In this document: positions 15,775-24,543 of the stretch, in pieces | How the letters are laid out: the number at the start of each line of letters is the position of its first letter | How positions within the stretch are numbered: the first letter of the stretch is position 1 | NCBI RefSeq assembly: GCF_018390605.1 | Contig: NZ_JAHBGD010000002.1 | Span: 310,001 to 374,000 of the forward strand | DNA from: Ancylobacter defluvii | Lineage (GTDB): Bacteria; Pseudomonadota; Alphaproteobacteria; Rhizobiales; Xanthobacteraceae | Direction: 5' to 3' | Length of the DNA: 64,000 nt | Program-made: the position numbers and the translations under genes | The notes under the pieces: generated by a model | Database searches by the model: none | What the model was told of the DNA's origin: nothing | The model's input: only the letters and a program-made list of their open reading frames with translations

Positions 15775-17013
15775 TCACCCGGCCTTCAAAAGGTCCCGCA
15801 GCGCGCCCTCTACGATCCGCGTCGCCTTGTCGAGGTCGGAGATGCGCACATGCTCGTCGGCGGCATGGGCATTGGCCTCGAGGATCGAGCGCGGCCCGGC
15901 GCCATAGAGCACGGTCGGCACCCCGGCAGCGGTGTAGTGGCGGGCATCGGTATAGAGCGGCACGGCGGTGGCCGGCGGCACCTCGCCCAGCACGTCGGCA
16001 GCATGCTTCTGGAGGGTCTCCACCAGCTTCTCGGTGCCCGGCAGCGTGCGCAGCGGCTCGGCGAGGATGATGCGGCGACACTCGATGTCGATGCCGTCCC
16101 AGCCCTCCACCGCCTTCTCCACCAGCGCGGTGAGCGCGGCCTCGACCGCCTCGCCATCCTCCTCCGGCGTCAGGCGGCGATCGACGCGCAGGGAGATGCG
16201 GTCCGGCACTACATTGGTGTTGATGCCGCCGGAGATCAGGCCGACGGTGATCTTCGGCGAGCCGATGCCCGGCGTCGGGCTGGTGATGCCGTAGAGCCGC
16301 TTGCGCTCGGCATAGATGGCGGTGAGGATGGCGGTGGTCGCCTCCAGCGCGTCGGCGCCGGTCTCCGGCATCGCTGCATGCGCCTGCTTGCCGCGCACCA
16401 CGATCTCAAGGTGCAGCGCGCCGTTATGCGCCACGACGACGGCATAGGAGAAGCCGGCCGACAGCGCGTAGTCCGGCTTGGAAAGCCCGTGCTCCAGCAG
16501 CCATTTCGGCCCGACGAAGCCGCCGGCCTCCTCGTCATACGTGAAATGCAGCTCGACGGTGCCGTCGAGCCCCTCGGGCCGCTGCTTCAGCGCCAGCAGC
16601 GCGAAGGCGTAGGTGGCGAAGTCCGACTTCGACACCGCCGCGCCGCGGCCATAGATCGCGCCGCCCTTCTCTTCCGCGCCATAGGGATCGAAGGTCCAGC
16701 CCTCGCCGGGCGGTACCACGTCGCCATGGGCGTTGAGGGCGATCACCGGCCCCTTGGCATCGCCGAAGCGCTCGCGCACCACCAGGTTGACCACCGACTT
16801 CATGCCGTAGGTCTTCACGAAAGGTTCCGGCACCGGGTGGCGTTCCACCACGAAGCCGAGTTCCTCCAGCAATTGCCCGGTCACCTCGGCATGCGCTGCG
16901 CAGTCGCCGGGCGGATTGTCGCTCGGCACGCGGACCACCGCCTTCAGGAACGCCACTTCGCGTTCGAGCCGCTCTCCGTCGTGACCTGCGACGCCCGCTT
17001 CGACTTGGCTCAC
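15775..17013 (-). CDS. M20 family metallohydrolase (ArgE/DapE-like)
   Basis: A 412-residue protein starting with GTG; its first bases overlap the stop of the upstream gene (GTGA). Metal-site signatures of M20 dizinc amidohydrolases are present: ALNAHGDVVPPGEGW (His and Asp), GRGAAVSKSD, YDEEAGG for the catalytic Glu, and a C-terminal NAHAADEH. An insert around the MPETGAD stretch fits the dimerisation lid. Neighbours suggest it hydrolyses an N-acyl or N-carbamoyl product of nucleobase or hydantoin breakdown rather than acetylornithine. The exact substrate is open. Confidence 0.85.
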   Translation of the reverse strand: MSQVEAGVAGHDGERLEREVAFLKAVVRVPSDNPPGDCAAHAEVTGQLLEELGFVVERHPVPEPFVKTYGMKSVVNLVVRERFGDAKGPVIALNAHGDVVPPGEGWTFDPYGAEEKGGAIYGRGAAVSKSDFATYAFALLALKQRPEGLDGTVELHFTYDEEAGGFVGPKWLLEHGLSKPDYALSAGFSYAVVVAHNGALHLEIVVRGKQAHAAMPETGADALEATTAILTAIYAERKRLYGITSPTPGIGSPKITVGLISGGINTNVVPDRISLRVDRRLTPEEDGEAVEAALTALVEKAVEGWDGIDIECRRIILAEPLRTLPGTEKLVETLQKHAADVLGEVPPATAVPLYTDARHYTAAGVPTVLYGAGPRSILEANAHAADEHVRISDLDKATRIVEGALRDLLKAG

Positions 17014-18290
17014 TGCTCTGCTCCCTGGACGCTGCCGGTCAGTTGCGGCAGCTCGAACCGCTCGATGAAACGCACCAGCGCCGCCACCGCAAGCCCGATG
17101 TCCTCACGCGCCGCATATTCCGCTGGATTATGGCTGATACCGCCGCGGCAGCGCACGAACAGCATGCCGATCGGGCACAGGCGCGACATGGCCTGTCCGT
17201 CATGGCCGGCGCCGGATGGCAGCGTCGGCGCGCGATGGCCGAGATCGGCGACGGCGTTGCGCAACCGCAGCTGCAGGTCGCGGTAGCATGGCACGGTGCC
17301 GACCTCGTGGAAGGCGGAGATCACCACCCCCAACCCGCGCGCATCGGCGATGCGGTGCGCCTCACGCTCGAACTCGGTTAGCGCCTCGCGGCGGGAGATG
17401 TCGGAGCCGGAGCGCAGGTCGAGGGTGAAGACAACGCGCGAGGGAATCACATTGACCGAGCCGGGCTCGACATGCAGGCGCCCCACCGTCGCCACCATGC
17501 CGTGGCGGTCGGCGCGGGCGATCTTCTCGGCCACCAGCGCCATTTCTGCGGCGCCGGCGAAGGCGTCACGGCGCATCCGCATCGGCACGGTGCCAGCGTG
17601 GCCGGCCTCCCCGGTGACGGTGATCGACAGCCGCGAGGCGCCGGCAATGGCGGAAACGATGCCGAGCGGCTCGCCCTCGGCCTCCAGCACCGGCCCCTGC
17701 TCGATATGGGCCTCGACATAGGCGATGACCTTGTCGGGGTCGTAGGCGGCCGCCGGGATCGCGGCAGGGTCCTTGCCATAGGCGCGGATGGCCTCGTCGA
17801 GCGAGAGGCCGTCGGCGTCGCGCGCGCCGAGCCAGGAAGGCAGGAAATGCCCGGCCGCGGCGGCGGAGGTGGACAGCGTGGTCGGGAAGCGCGTGCCTTC
17901 CTCGTCGCCGAAGGCCAGCACGTCGATGCCGTAGGGCCGCTTCAGCCCCGCCTTCACCACCGCCTCCAGCGCCAGCAGGGCGACGACCACCCCCATGGTG
18001 CCGTCATATTTCCCGGCATTGGCGACGGTATCGATATGCGAGCCGATCAGCAGCCGCGGCGCGTCGGGGCCGGCTGGCTGCCAGTGGCCGCGCACCGTGC
18101 CGAGCGCGTCCTCGGAGACGTCGAGCCCGGCGGCGCGCATGAAATCGCCGACCAGATCGGCGGCGCGGCGGTGTTCCGGCGTCAGGAAAAAGCGGGTGAG
18201 GTTGTCGCTGGACTGCGAGATGGCGCCGAGCGCCTCGAGCATCGCCGCCGCCCGTTCGCCTGTCGCGGCAATGTCCACCGGTATTCTCAT
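17010..18290 (-). CDS. Zn-dependent amidohydrolase, allantoate amidohydrolase/N-carbamoylase family
   Basis: A 426-residue member of the AllC/HyuC/ureidopropionase family: IGSHIDTVANAGKYDG for the metal site, FGDEEGTRFPTTL, VEAHIEQGPVLE, GEAGHAGTVPM and a C-terminal GISHNPAEY. Members remove carbamoyl or ammonia groups from allantoate, ureidoglycine, beta-ureidopropionate or N-carbamoyl amino acids. Co-transcription with a BMP-type nucleobase/nucleoside transporter favours purine or pyrimidine catabolism. Sequence alone does not separate allantoate from carbamoyl amino acids, so no symbol is given. Confidence 0.85.
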   Translation of the reverse strand: MRIPVDIAATGERAAAMLEALGAISQSSDNLTRFFLTPEHRRAADLVGDFMRAAGLDVSEDALGTVRGHWQPAGPDAPRLLIGSHIDTVANAGKYDGTMGVVVALLALEAVVKAGLKRPYGIDVLAFGDEEGTRFPTTLSTSAAAAGHFLPSWLGARDADGLSLDEAIRAYGKDPAAIPAAAYDPDKVIAYVEAHIEQGPVLEAEGEPLGIVSAIAGASRLSITVTGEAGHAGTVPMRMRRDAFAGAAEMALVAEKIARADRHGMVATVGRLHVEPGSVNVIPSRVVFTLDLRSGSDISRREALTEFEREAHRIADARGLGVVISAFHEVGTVPCYRDLQLRLRNAVADLGHRAPTLPSGAGHDGQAMSRLCPIGMLFVRCRGGISHNPAEYAAREDIGLAVAALVRFIERFELPQLTGSVQGAEQ

Positions 18291-18396
18291 CTGCGCGTCG
18301 CCGTCCCCAATTGCCGCCGGCCGGCATGGCTGCTTTCAGTGACCGGGCCCGGCATCGTCTGGCGCCATCGCATATGGGCGCGGCTTTGGCAATCGC

Positions 18397-18420
18397 GGCG
18401 GCGGCCTAGGGGCCGCCGCC
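18397..18420. other. Intercistronic GC hairpin after the BMP binding-protein gene
   Basis: GGCGGCGGCC and its exact complement enclose a four-base loop, between the binding-protein stop (18451) and the amidohydrolase start (18290). It has no U-tract. It occupies the same place relative to a binding-protein gene as the hairpin after dctP. Confidence 0.6.
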
Positions 18421-18450
18421 ATCAGCATAAGCGCGGTCAGGCGGCAGGGC

Positions 18451-19536
18451 TTACTGCCCCGGCACCTTGTCGTCGATGCCCTTCACGTACCAGTTCATCG
18501 ACAGGATATCCTTGTCCGGCACTGCCTCGCCTTCCTTGGCGGCCAGCGTGCCGTCCTGCTTATAGACCGGGCCCTTGAACGGGTTCAGCTCGCCGGACTT
18601 GATCTTGGCTTCGGTCGCCTCAGCCATCGCCCTCACGTCGTCGGGCATATTGGTGTAGGGCGCCATCACCACCTCGCCGTCCTTGATGCCGGCCCAGGTA
18701 TCGGTGGAGGTCCAGGTGCCGTCCATCACCTCCTTGACGCGCTTGACGTAATAGGGCGCCCAATTGTCGACGATGGAGGTCAGCTGCGATTTGGGGCCGA
18801 AGCTGATCATGTCGGAGGCTTGGCCGAACGCCTTCACGCCGCGCGCCTCGGCGGCCTGCATGGCGGCGGGGCTGTCGGTGTGCTGGGTGATGATGTCGGC
18901 GCCCTGGTCCATCAGCGCCTTGGCGGCATCGGCCTCCTTGGCCGGGTCGAACCAGGAGTTCACCCAGACGATCTTGATCTTCATGTCGGGATTGACCGAC
19001 TGGGCGCCGAGCATCATCGCATTGATGCCGGAGATGACCTCCGGGATCGGGAAGGAGCCGATATAGCCGATGGTGCCGGTCTTCGACATCTTGGCGGCGA
19101 TCTGGCCGAGGATGTAGCGGCCCTCGTGGAACTTCGAGTTGTAGGTGGCGACGTTCTTGTCGCGCTTGAAGCCGGTGGCGTGCTCGAACATCACCTTGGG
19201 ATGGCGCTTCGCCACCTTCAGCGTCGGCTCCATATAGCCGAAGGAGGTGGTGAAGATGATCTTGTTGCCGGCGCGGGCCAGCTGCTCGATCACGCGCTCG
19301 GCGTCCGGGCCTTCCGGCACGCTCTCGACATAGGTGGTCTCCACCTTGTCGCCGAAGGCCGCCTCGACCGCCTTGCGGCCCTGGTCGTGCTGGTAGGTCC
19401 AGCCGAAATCGCCCACCGGGCCGATATAGACCCACGCCGCCTTCAGCTTCTCGGCGGCGGAGGCCGGCAACGCGCCGGCGCCGGCAAGGGCCGCGCCCGC
19501 GGCGAGGCCCAGCGCCAATGAGAGAATCTTCCGCAT
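18451..19536 (-). CDS. BMP family ABC transporter substrate-binding protein
   Basis: About 361 residues from the ATG at 19536 (MRKILSLALG). A Sec signal ends near ALPASAAEK. The mature protein has BMP/PnrA-like features: KAAWVYIGPVGDFGWTYQH, the AERVIEQLARAGNKIIFTTS strand, GYIGSFPIPEVISGINAM, QHTDSPAAMQ. BMP proteins bind purine or other nucleosides, or nucleobases. The frame is open far upstream of 19536, but that extension lies over the permease gene and is not real. A hairpin pair precedes it and one follows. Confidence 0.9.
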   Translation of the reverse strand: MRKILSLALGLAAGAALAGAGALPASAAEKLKAAWVYIGPVGDFGWTYQHDQGRKAVEAAFGDKVETTYVESVPEGPDAERVIEQLARAGNKIIFTTSFGYMEPTLKVAKRHPKVMFEHATGFKRDKNVATYNSKFHEGRYILGQIAAKMSKTGTIGYIGSFPIPEVISGINAMMLGAQSVNPDMKIKIVWVNSWFDPAKEADAAKALMDQGADIITQHTDSPAAMQAAEARGVKAFGQASDMISFGPKSQLTSIVDNWAPYYVKRVKEVMDGTWTSTDTWAGIKDGEVVMAPYTNMPDDVRAMAEATEAKIKSGELNPFKGPVYKQDGTLAAKEGEAVPDKDILSMNWYVKGIDDKVPGQ

Positions 19537-19578
19537 GAACGTCTCCGCTCTTCCTGTCCGTCGCGGCCTGGATGTCCG

Positions 19579-19626
19579 CCCCCGCGTGGCCGCTGCCGCG
19601 GGGGCTTGAGGCCGCTGGGCGCGGCC
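19579..19626. other. Two GC hairpins between permease and binding-protein genes
   Basis: CCCCCGCG with its complement at 19579-19604, and GGCCGC with GCGGCC at 19610-19626. They lie in the 107-base gap upstream of the binding-protein gene. With the hairpin downstream they bracket that cistron, which suggests separate mRNA stability for the binding protein (inference). Confidence 0.45.
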
Positions 19627-19643
19627 GGAATGAATGTCGCGCC

Positions 19644-20567
19644 TCAGCGATCCGGCACGAAGGGCACGCCGAGCGAGGCGGGAGCGCCCTGCCCGCGCTT
19701 CAGCGCCGAAATCAGCACCAGCGCCGCCACCGTCGCCAGATAGGGCAGCGAGGACAAAAGCTGCGAGGGAATGCCGAGCCCGAAGCCCTGCACATGCAGC
19801 TGCAGGATCGACACTGCACCGAACAGATAGGCGCCGGCCAGCAGCCAGAGCGGCTTCCAGGCGGAGAACACCACCAGAGCCAGCGCGATCCAGCCGCGGC
19901 CGGCAGTCATGTCGCTGGCCCAGAACGGCGTGTAGGCCAGCGACAGCTGCGCTCCGGCCAGCCCGGCGCAGGCGCCGCCGAACATCACCGCCAGCGTGCG
20001 GATCCGGCGCACCGGATGGCCGAGCGCATGGGCGGCGACATGGCTCTCGCCCACCGCGCGGATCACCAGGCCGGTGCGGGTGCGCGCCAGCCCCCACGTC
20101 ACCAGCACCAGCAGCGCGATCGAGGCATAGACGAAGGCGTCCTGCCCGAACACCGCCTTGCCGATGATCGGCAGGTCGGTGAGGCCGGGAATGCGCAGTT
20201 CCGGCGCGGCGTCGATCCGGGTGCCGACGAAGGGCGCGCCGATCAGCCCGGCAAGGCCGAGCCCGAGTATGGTGGTCGCCAGCCCCGACGCCACCTGGTT
20301 CGCCGCCAGCCACACGGTGAGCACCGCGAACACCAGCGACAGCGCCACCCCGGCCAGCACCGCCGCCAGCGTGCCGAGCAGCAGGCTGCCGGACGAGTAG
20401 GCGGTGGCGTAGCCGACCGCCGCGCCGATGATCATCATGCCCTCGACGCCGAGATTGAGCGTCCCCGCCCGCTCTGCCACCAATTCGCCGAGCGAGGCGA
20501 TCAGCAGCGTGGTCGCCGCCGCCACCACGCTTGCGAGAACCGCGCCGATCATCACCGTGTCAAGCAT
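19644..20567 (-). CDS. BMP-type ABC transporter permease, second subunit
   Basis: About 307 residues from the ATG at 20567 (MLDTVMIG). It is hydrophobic throughout, with eight or more membrane segments and the BPD_transp_2 pattern GELVAERAGTLNLGVEGMM near residue 30 and RAVGESHVAAHALG in the coupling region. It pairs with the other permease in nucleoside/nucleobase importers (YufQ-like). Its start overlaps the stop of the first permease by eight bases. Confidence 0.88.
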   Translation of the reverse strand: MLDTVMIGAVLASVVAAATTLLIASLGELVAERAGTLNLGVEGMMIIGAAVGYATAYSSGSLLLGTLAAVLAGVALSLVFAVLTVWLAANQVASGLATTILGLGLAGLIGAPFVGTRIDAAPELRIPGLTDLPIIGKAVFGQDAFVYASIALLVLVTWGLARTRTGLVIRAVGESHVAAHALGHPVRRIRTLAVMFGGACAGLAGAQLSLAYTPFWASDMTAGRGWIALALVVFSAWKPLWLLAGAYLFGAVSILQLHVQGFGLGIPSQLLSSLPYLATVAALVLISALKRGQGAPASLGVPFVPDR

Positions 20568-21642
20568 GGCGCACGCCCTCCACCCGGCGGATGCGGTAGC
20601 GCACCAGCACGTCGGCCGCCAGGATGGCGATGAGCAGCGTGCCCTGGAACACGCGGGTGACGTCGAACGGCATGCGCAGCGAGATCTGCGCCGCCTCGCC
20701 GCCAATATAGGTCAGCGCCAGCACGAAGCTGGAGACGAGTATGCCCACCGGATGCAGCCGCCCGAGCATGGCGGCGATGATGGCGGTGAAGCCGTAGCCC
20801 GGCGAGATCGACGGCTGCATGTTGCCGATCGGCCCCGCCACCTCGATGATGCCGGCGAGCCCCGCCAGCGCGCCGGAGACGGCGAACACGCCATAGGTCA
20901 CCCGCTTCTCGTCGAAGCCGGCGAAGGCGGCCGCGCGCGGGGCGGAACCGCCCAGCTCGATGGAGAAGCCGACCAGCGTGCGCCCCAGCACGAAGGTCGC
21001 CGCCACCACCACGATCAGCGCGATGACGATGCCGCCATGGAGGCGCCCCTCGTCGAGCAGCAGCGGCATGGTCGCCACCGCGTCGAAGGTCACGCTTTGG
21101 GGAAAGTTGAAGCCGGCCGGGTCGCGCCACGGCCCGCGCACCAGATAGTCGAGAAACAGCTCGGCGACATAGACCAGCATCAGCGAGGTCAGGATCTCGC
21201 TGGCGCCGAAGCGTACCCGCAGCAAGGCCGGGATCAGCCCGTAGGCGGCACCGCCCAGGGCACCGAGCACCAGCATCGCCGGCAGCACCCACGGCCCGGC
21301 ACCGGTGCCGTGCGTCGCCAGCGCCAGCCAGGAGCCGAGCAGCGCGCCGGCGACATACTGCCCCTCGGCGCCGATGTTCCAGCGATTGGCGCGGTAGCAG
21401 AAGGCGAGCCCGACGCCGATCAGCAGCAGCGGGCAGGTTTTCACCACCAGCTCCTGCAAGGTATAGGCATCGCCCAGCGGCTCGATGAAATAGATGCGGA
21501 ACGCCTCGATCGGGTCGTGGCCCATGGCGAGGAACATGGCCGCGCCGACGATGAGCGTGAAGGCCAGCGCCACGAACGGCGCCGCCACCAGGCCGGCGAG
21601 CGGGACGTTTTCCTGCCGTTCGAGCTTAAGCGGCATCGGCAT
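20560..21642 (-). CDS. BMP-type ABC transporter permease, first subunit
   Basis: A 360-residue YufP-like permease: N-terminal membrane anchor, LLLIGVGLAFCYRANRWNIGAEGQ (the BPD_transp_2 motif), then multiple membrane segments and IELGGSAPRAAAFAGFDEKR as coupling helix. Its ATG lies inside the 3' end of the ATPase gene (17-base overlap), a sign of tight translational coupling. It forms the heteromeric channel with the next gene. Confidence 0.88.
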   Translation of the reverse strand: MPMPLKLERQENVPLAGLVAAPFVALAFTLIVGAAMFLAMGHDPIEAFRIYFIEPLGDAYTLQELVVKTCPLLLIGVGLAFCYRANRWNIGAEGQYVAGALLGSWLALATHGTGAGPWVLPAMLVLGALGGAAYGLIPALLRVRFGASEILTSLMLVYVAELFLDYLVRGPWRDPAGFNFPQSVTFDAVATMPLLLDEGRLHGGIVIALIVVVAATFVLGRTLVGFSIELGGSAPRAAAFAGFDEKRVTYGVFAVSGALAGLAGIIEVAGPIGNMQPSISPGYGFTAIIAAMLGRLHPVGILVSSFVLALTYIGGEAAQISLRMPFDVTRVFQGTLLIAILAADVLVRYRIRRVEGVRHA

Positions 21643-23203
21643 CCTCCTGCGCCGGAGCCCCGTGCGCGCCGCCCATGGCGAGGCCGATCGCCTCGCGCGA
21701 GGTTTCCTCCACCGGCACCGGCTGGGTGAGCCGCCCCTCGCTCATCACCGCGATGCGGTCGGTGAATTCCAGCAATTCGTCGAGGTCCTGGCTGATCACC
21801 AGCACCGCGCAGCCTTCCGCCGCCTTCCGCCGCAGCGTGGTGCGGATGAAGCCGGCCGCCGCCGCGTCGACGCCCCAGGTCGGCTGGTCGACCACCAGCA
21901 GCACCGGCTCGCGCAGCACCTCGCGGCCGATGACGAATTTCTGCAGATTGCCGCCGGACAGCCGCCGCGCCTTCGGGTCCTTGCCGCCGAAGCGCACGTC
22001 GAAGCGCTTGACGATGTCGGCGAACATCGCATTCAGCACCGAGTGGCGAACGACGCCGTGGCGCACGATCCGCCCGTCGCCATGGGTGGTCAGCAGCACG
22101 TTGTCGGAGAGCCGCATGTCCGGCGCCGCCGCGTGGCCGAGCCGCTCCTCCGGCACGAAGCCGGCCTTGAGCGCCCGCCGCTCGGTCGGCCCCAGCGCGC
22201 CGGCCGGCGTGCGGTCGATGACGATCGCCTCCGCATCCTCGCCCCGCCGCTCGCCGGACAGCGCCTCGAACAGCGTCGTCTGGCCGTTGCCCGCCACCCC
22301 GGCGATGCCGACGATCTCGCCGGCGCGGATCTCGAGGTTGATGGCGTGCAGCGCCGAGCCGCGCGAGCCGTCGCCCTTGAGGGTGAGGTTCTTGATCAGC
22401 AGGCGCGGCTCGCCGAGCTCATGCGTCGCCACGCGCGGCGTGCGCGGCACCTCGGCACCCACCATCAACCGCGCGAGGCTGGCCGAGCTCTCGCGGCGCG
22501 GATCGACCTCGGCGATGAATTTACCGCCGCGCAGCACCGTGGCGCGCTGGCACAGGCGGCGCACCTCGTCGAGCTTGTGCGAGATGAACAGCACCGCCCG
22601 TCCCTCGGCGGTGAGCAGGTCCACGGTGCGGAACAGGCTCTCGGATTCGTCCGGGGTGAGCACCGAGGTCGGCTCGTCGAGGATCAGCACCCGCGGATCG
22701 CCAAGCAGGCAGCGCACGATCTCCACCCGCTGCCGCTCGCCGACGGAAAGCTCGCCGACCCGCCGATGCGGCTCGACCTCCAGCCCGTAGCGGCCGACGC
22801 AGTCCTCGATACGGGCGGCGAGCGCCGCCAGCGGCTCCCTGCCGGGCAGCCCGAGCGCGACGTTCTCCACCACGGTGAGCGCGTCGAACAGCGCGAAATG
22901 CTGGAACACCACGCCGATGCCCTTGGCGCGGGAGGCGGCCGGGTCGGGAAAGGTGATCGGCTCGCCCGCGAAGCGCAGCTCGCCGGAATCGGCCTGCAAC
23001 AGGCCGCACATCATCTTCACCAGCGTCGACTTGCCGGCGCCGTTCTCGCCGAGCAGCGCATGCGTCTCGCCGGCACGGATGGCGAGGCTCACATGGTCGT
23101 TCGCCACAAGGGCGCCGAAGCGCTTGGTGAGCCCGATCGCCTCCAGCACCGCCGGCGGCACGGCTCCAGAAGCGGCAGGATCGGAGGTGGCGATATCGGG
23201 CAT
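21626..23203 (-). CDS. BMP-type ABC transporter ATP-binding protein (two ATPase domains)
   Basis: About 525 residues with two ABC domains in one chain. Domain 1 has GENGAGKST, a Q-loop in VVFQHFALF, LSVGERQRVEI and ILDEPTSVLT. Domain 2 has a degenerate Walker A GVAGNGQTT, signature LSGGNLQKFVIGRE and VVDQPTWGVD. The degenerate second site is normal for sugar/nucleoside importers of this class. The start is uncertain: the frame continues up to a GTG at 23272 through an imperfect repeat of CTTCACCGG units. I use the ATG at 23203. It is the first gene of the transporter-amidohydrolase operon. Confidence 0.88.
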   Translation of the reverse strand: MPDIATSDPAASGAVPPAVLEAIGLTKRFGALVANDHVSLAIRAGETHALLGENGAGKSTLVKMMCGLLQADSGELRFAGEPITFPDPAASRAKGIGVVFQHFALFDALTVVENVALGLPGREPLAALAARIEDCVGRYGLEVEPHRRVGELSVGERQRVEIVRCLLGDPRVLILDEPTSVLTPDESESLFRTVDLLTAEGRAVLFISHKLDEVRRLCQRATVLRGGKFIAEVDPRRESSASLARLMVGAEVPRTPRVATHELGEPRLLIKNLTLKGDGSRGSALHAINLEIRAGEIVGIAGVAGNGQTTLFEALSGERRGEDAEAIVIDRTPAGALGPTERRALKAGFVPEERLGHAAAPDMRLSDNVLLTTHGDGRIVRHGVVRHSVLNAMFADIVKRFDVRFGGKDPKARRLSGGNLQKFVIGREVLREPVLLVVDQPTWGVDAAAAGFIRTTLRRKAAEGCAVLVISQDLDELLEFTDRIAVMSEGRLTQPVPVEETSREAIGLAMGGAHGAPAQEDADAA

Positions 23204-23537
23204 GGCTTCACCGGACAAAGCTTTACCGGAGATCACTTCACCGGGCATGGCGCGTGTCCCGGCGGCTGTCACCCCGCGTCGACGAACGCGCGGCAGCCAT
23301 CCCTGGCGGAACCGGTCGGAGCGGGCAGCGATGTCTCATCCGGGCTCCACGGCAGATGCACTTTTAACAAGCATCGCATGCCGGGTAAGCGGAGCAAGTC
23401 CAAAGTCTGATCGCGGCTTGCGTGAATCTGCTCCAATTCACGGCAATTTCGTATTTTTCAGCAGGACGTCGCCATCAGACGTTTCCACGCCGTTTTCCTC
23501 TCCCCATCGGGAAGAGCTGGCCCGCAAGGAGACCGCC
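23204..23537. other. Intergenic region upstream of the nucleoside transporter operon
   Basis: No gene is supported. It holds the repeated CTTCACCGG/CTTTACCGG/CTTCACCGG units at 23206-23245 and, around 23400-23470, a less GC-rich part likely to contain the operon promoter. I see no clear promoter or terminator. Confidence 0.35.
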
Positions 23538-24515
23538 TCAGGGAATCAGCACGCTCGATCCCGTGGTCTTGCGCCCTTCGAGCTCGCGATGCGCCTCGGC
23601 GGCATCGGCGAGCTTGTAGCGCTGGTTGACCGGGATCTTCACCACGCCCTTCAGCACGACGTCGAAGAGATCGGCGGCGTTGGCTTCCAGCGCCTCGCGG
23701 GTCGCCACATGGGTAAACAGCGTCGGGCGGCTCGCATAGAGCGAGCCCTTCTGCGACAGCGCGAACAGCGAGAAGTTCTGGATGGCGCCGGAGGCGTTGC
23801 CGAAGCTCACCCACATGCCGCGCGGGCGCAGGCAGTCCAGCGACGCCGGATAGGTCGCCTGCCCGACGCCGTCATAGACCACGTCGCACAGCGCACCTTC
23901 GGTGATCTCCTTCACCCGCGCCGCGAAGTCCTCCTTGGTGTAGTCGATGGTGTAGGCGGCGCCCGCCTCGCGGGCGATGGCGCATTTCTCCGGCGAGCCG
24001 GCAGTGCCGATCACCGTGGCGCCGAGATGGTTCGCCCATTGGCAGAGAATCTGCCCGACGCCGCCGGCGGCCGCCTGCACCAGCACCACGTCGCCGGCCT
24101 TCACCGGGTAGGTCTGGCGCAGCAGGTAGCGGGCGGTCATGCCCTTGAGCATCATGGCGGCGGCGGTGGCATCGTCGATGCCGTCGGGCAGCTTCACCAG
24201 CGTCGTCGTCGGCATCACCCGCTCGGCGCAATAGGCGCCCAGCGCGGTGCCATAGGCCACGCGGTCGCCGCGCTTGAAGCCGGTGACGCCCTCGCCCACC
24301 GCCTCGATCACGCCGGCCGCCTCGTTGCCGGGCGTGAACGGCAGCCCGCCCGCCGGCGCATACAGGCCGGAGCGGAAATAGGTATCGATGAAGTTCAGCC
24401 CGATGGCGGTGTGGCGCAGCCGCACCTCGCCCGGCCCCGGCGCGCCGACTTCCACGTCCTCGACCTTCAGCACCTCGGGTCCGCCGACCTCGTGCACGCG
24501 CACCGCCAACACCAT
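23538..24515 (-). CDS. NADPH:quinone oxidoreductase, zinc-independent MDR family
   Basis: About 325 residues. The ATG at 24515 has GGAG at a good distance; a GTG three codons upstream is an alternative. QOR family markers are seen: GLNFIDTYFRSGLY, FTPGNEAAGVIEAVG, VLVQAAAGGVGQILCQWA as NADPH-binding motif, and VVYDGVGQATY. The structural-zinc Cys residues of classical alcohol dehydrogenases are absent, as in QOR. It performs one-electron reduction of quinones in the cytoplasm. It follows pcs by 28 bases on the same strand. Confidence 0.88.
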   Translation of the reverse strand: MVLAVRVHEVGGPEVLKVEDVEVGAPGPGEVRLRHTAIGLNFIDTYFRSGLYAPAGGLPFTPGNEAAGVIEAVGEGVTGFKRGDRVAYGTALGAYCAERVMPTTTLVKLPDGIDDATAAAMMLKGMTARYLLRQTYPVKAGDVVLVQAAAGGVGQILCQWANHLGATVIGTAGSPEKCAIAREAGAAYTIDYTKEDFAARVKEITEGALCDVVYDGVGQATYPASLDCLRPRGMWVSFGNASGAIQNFSLFALSQKGSLYASRPTLFTHVATREALEANAADLFDVVLKGVVKIPVNQRYKLADAAEAHRELEGRKTTGSSVLIP

Positions 24516-24543
24516 GGAACTCACTCCGGAAAGATCGAGAAGG

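Noticed and set aside
18290-18451. Terminator ending the transporter operon before the amidohydrolases
   Set aside because: The hairpin at 18397-18420 lacks a U-tract and the gap is short, so read-through is expected.
19537-20313. Possible N-terminal fusion of the BMP protein to a 260-residue extension
   Set aside because: The open frame upstream of 19536 is antisense-like Ala/Arg-rich sequence over a permease gene. A signal peptide begins exactly at 19536.
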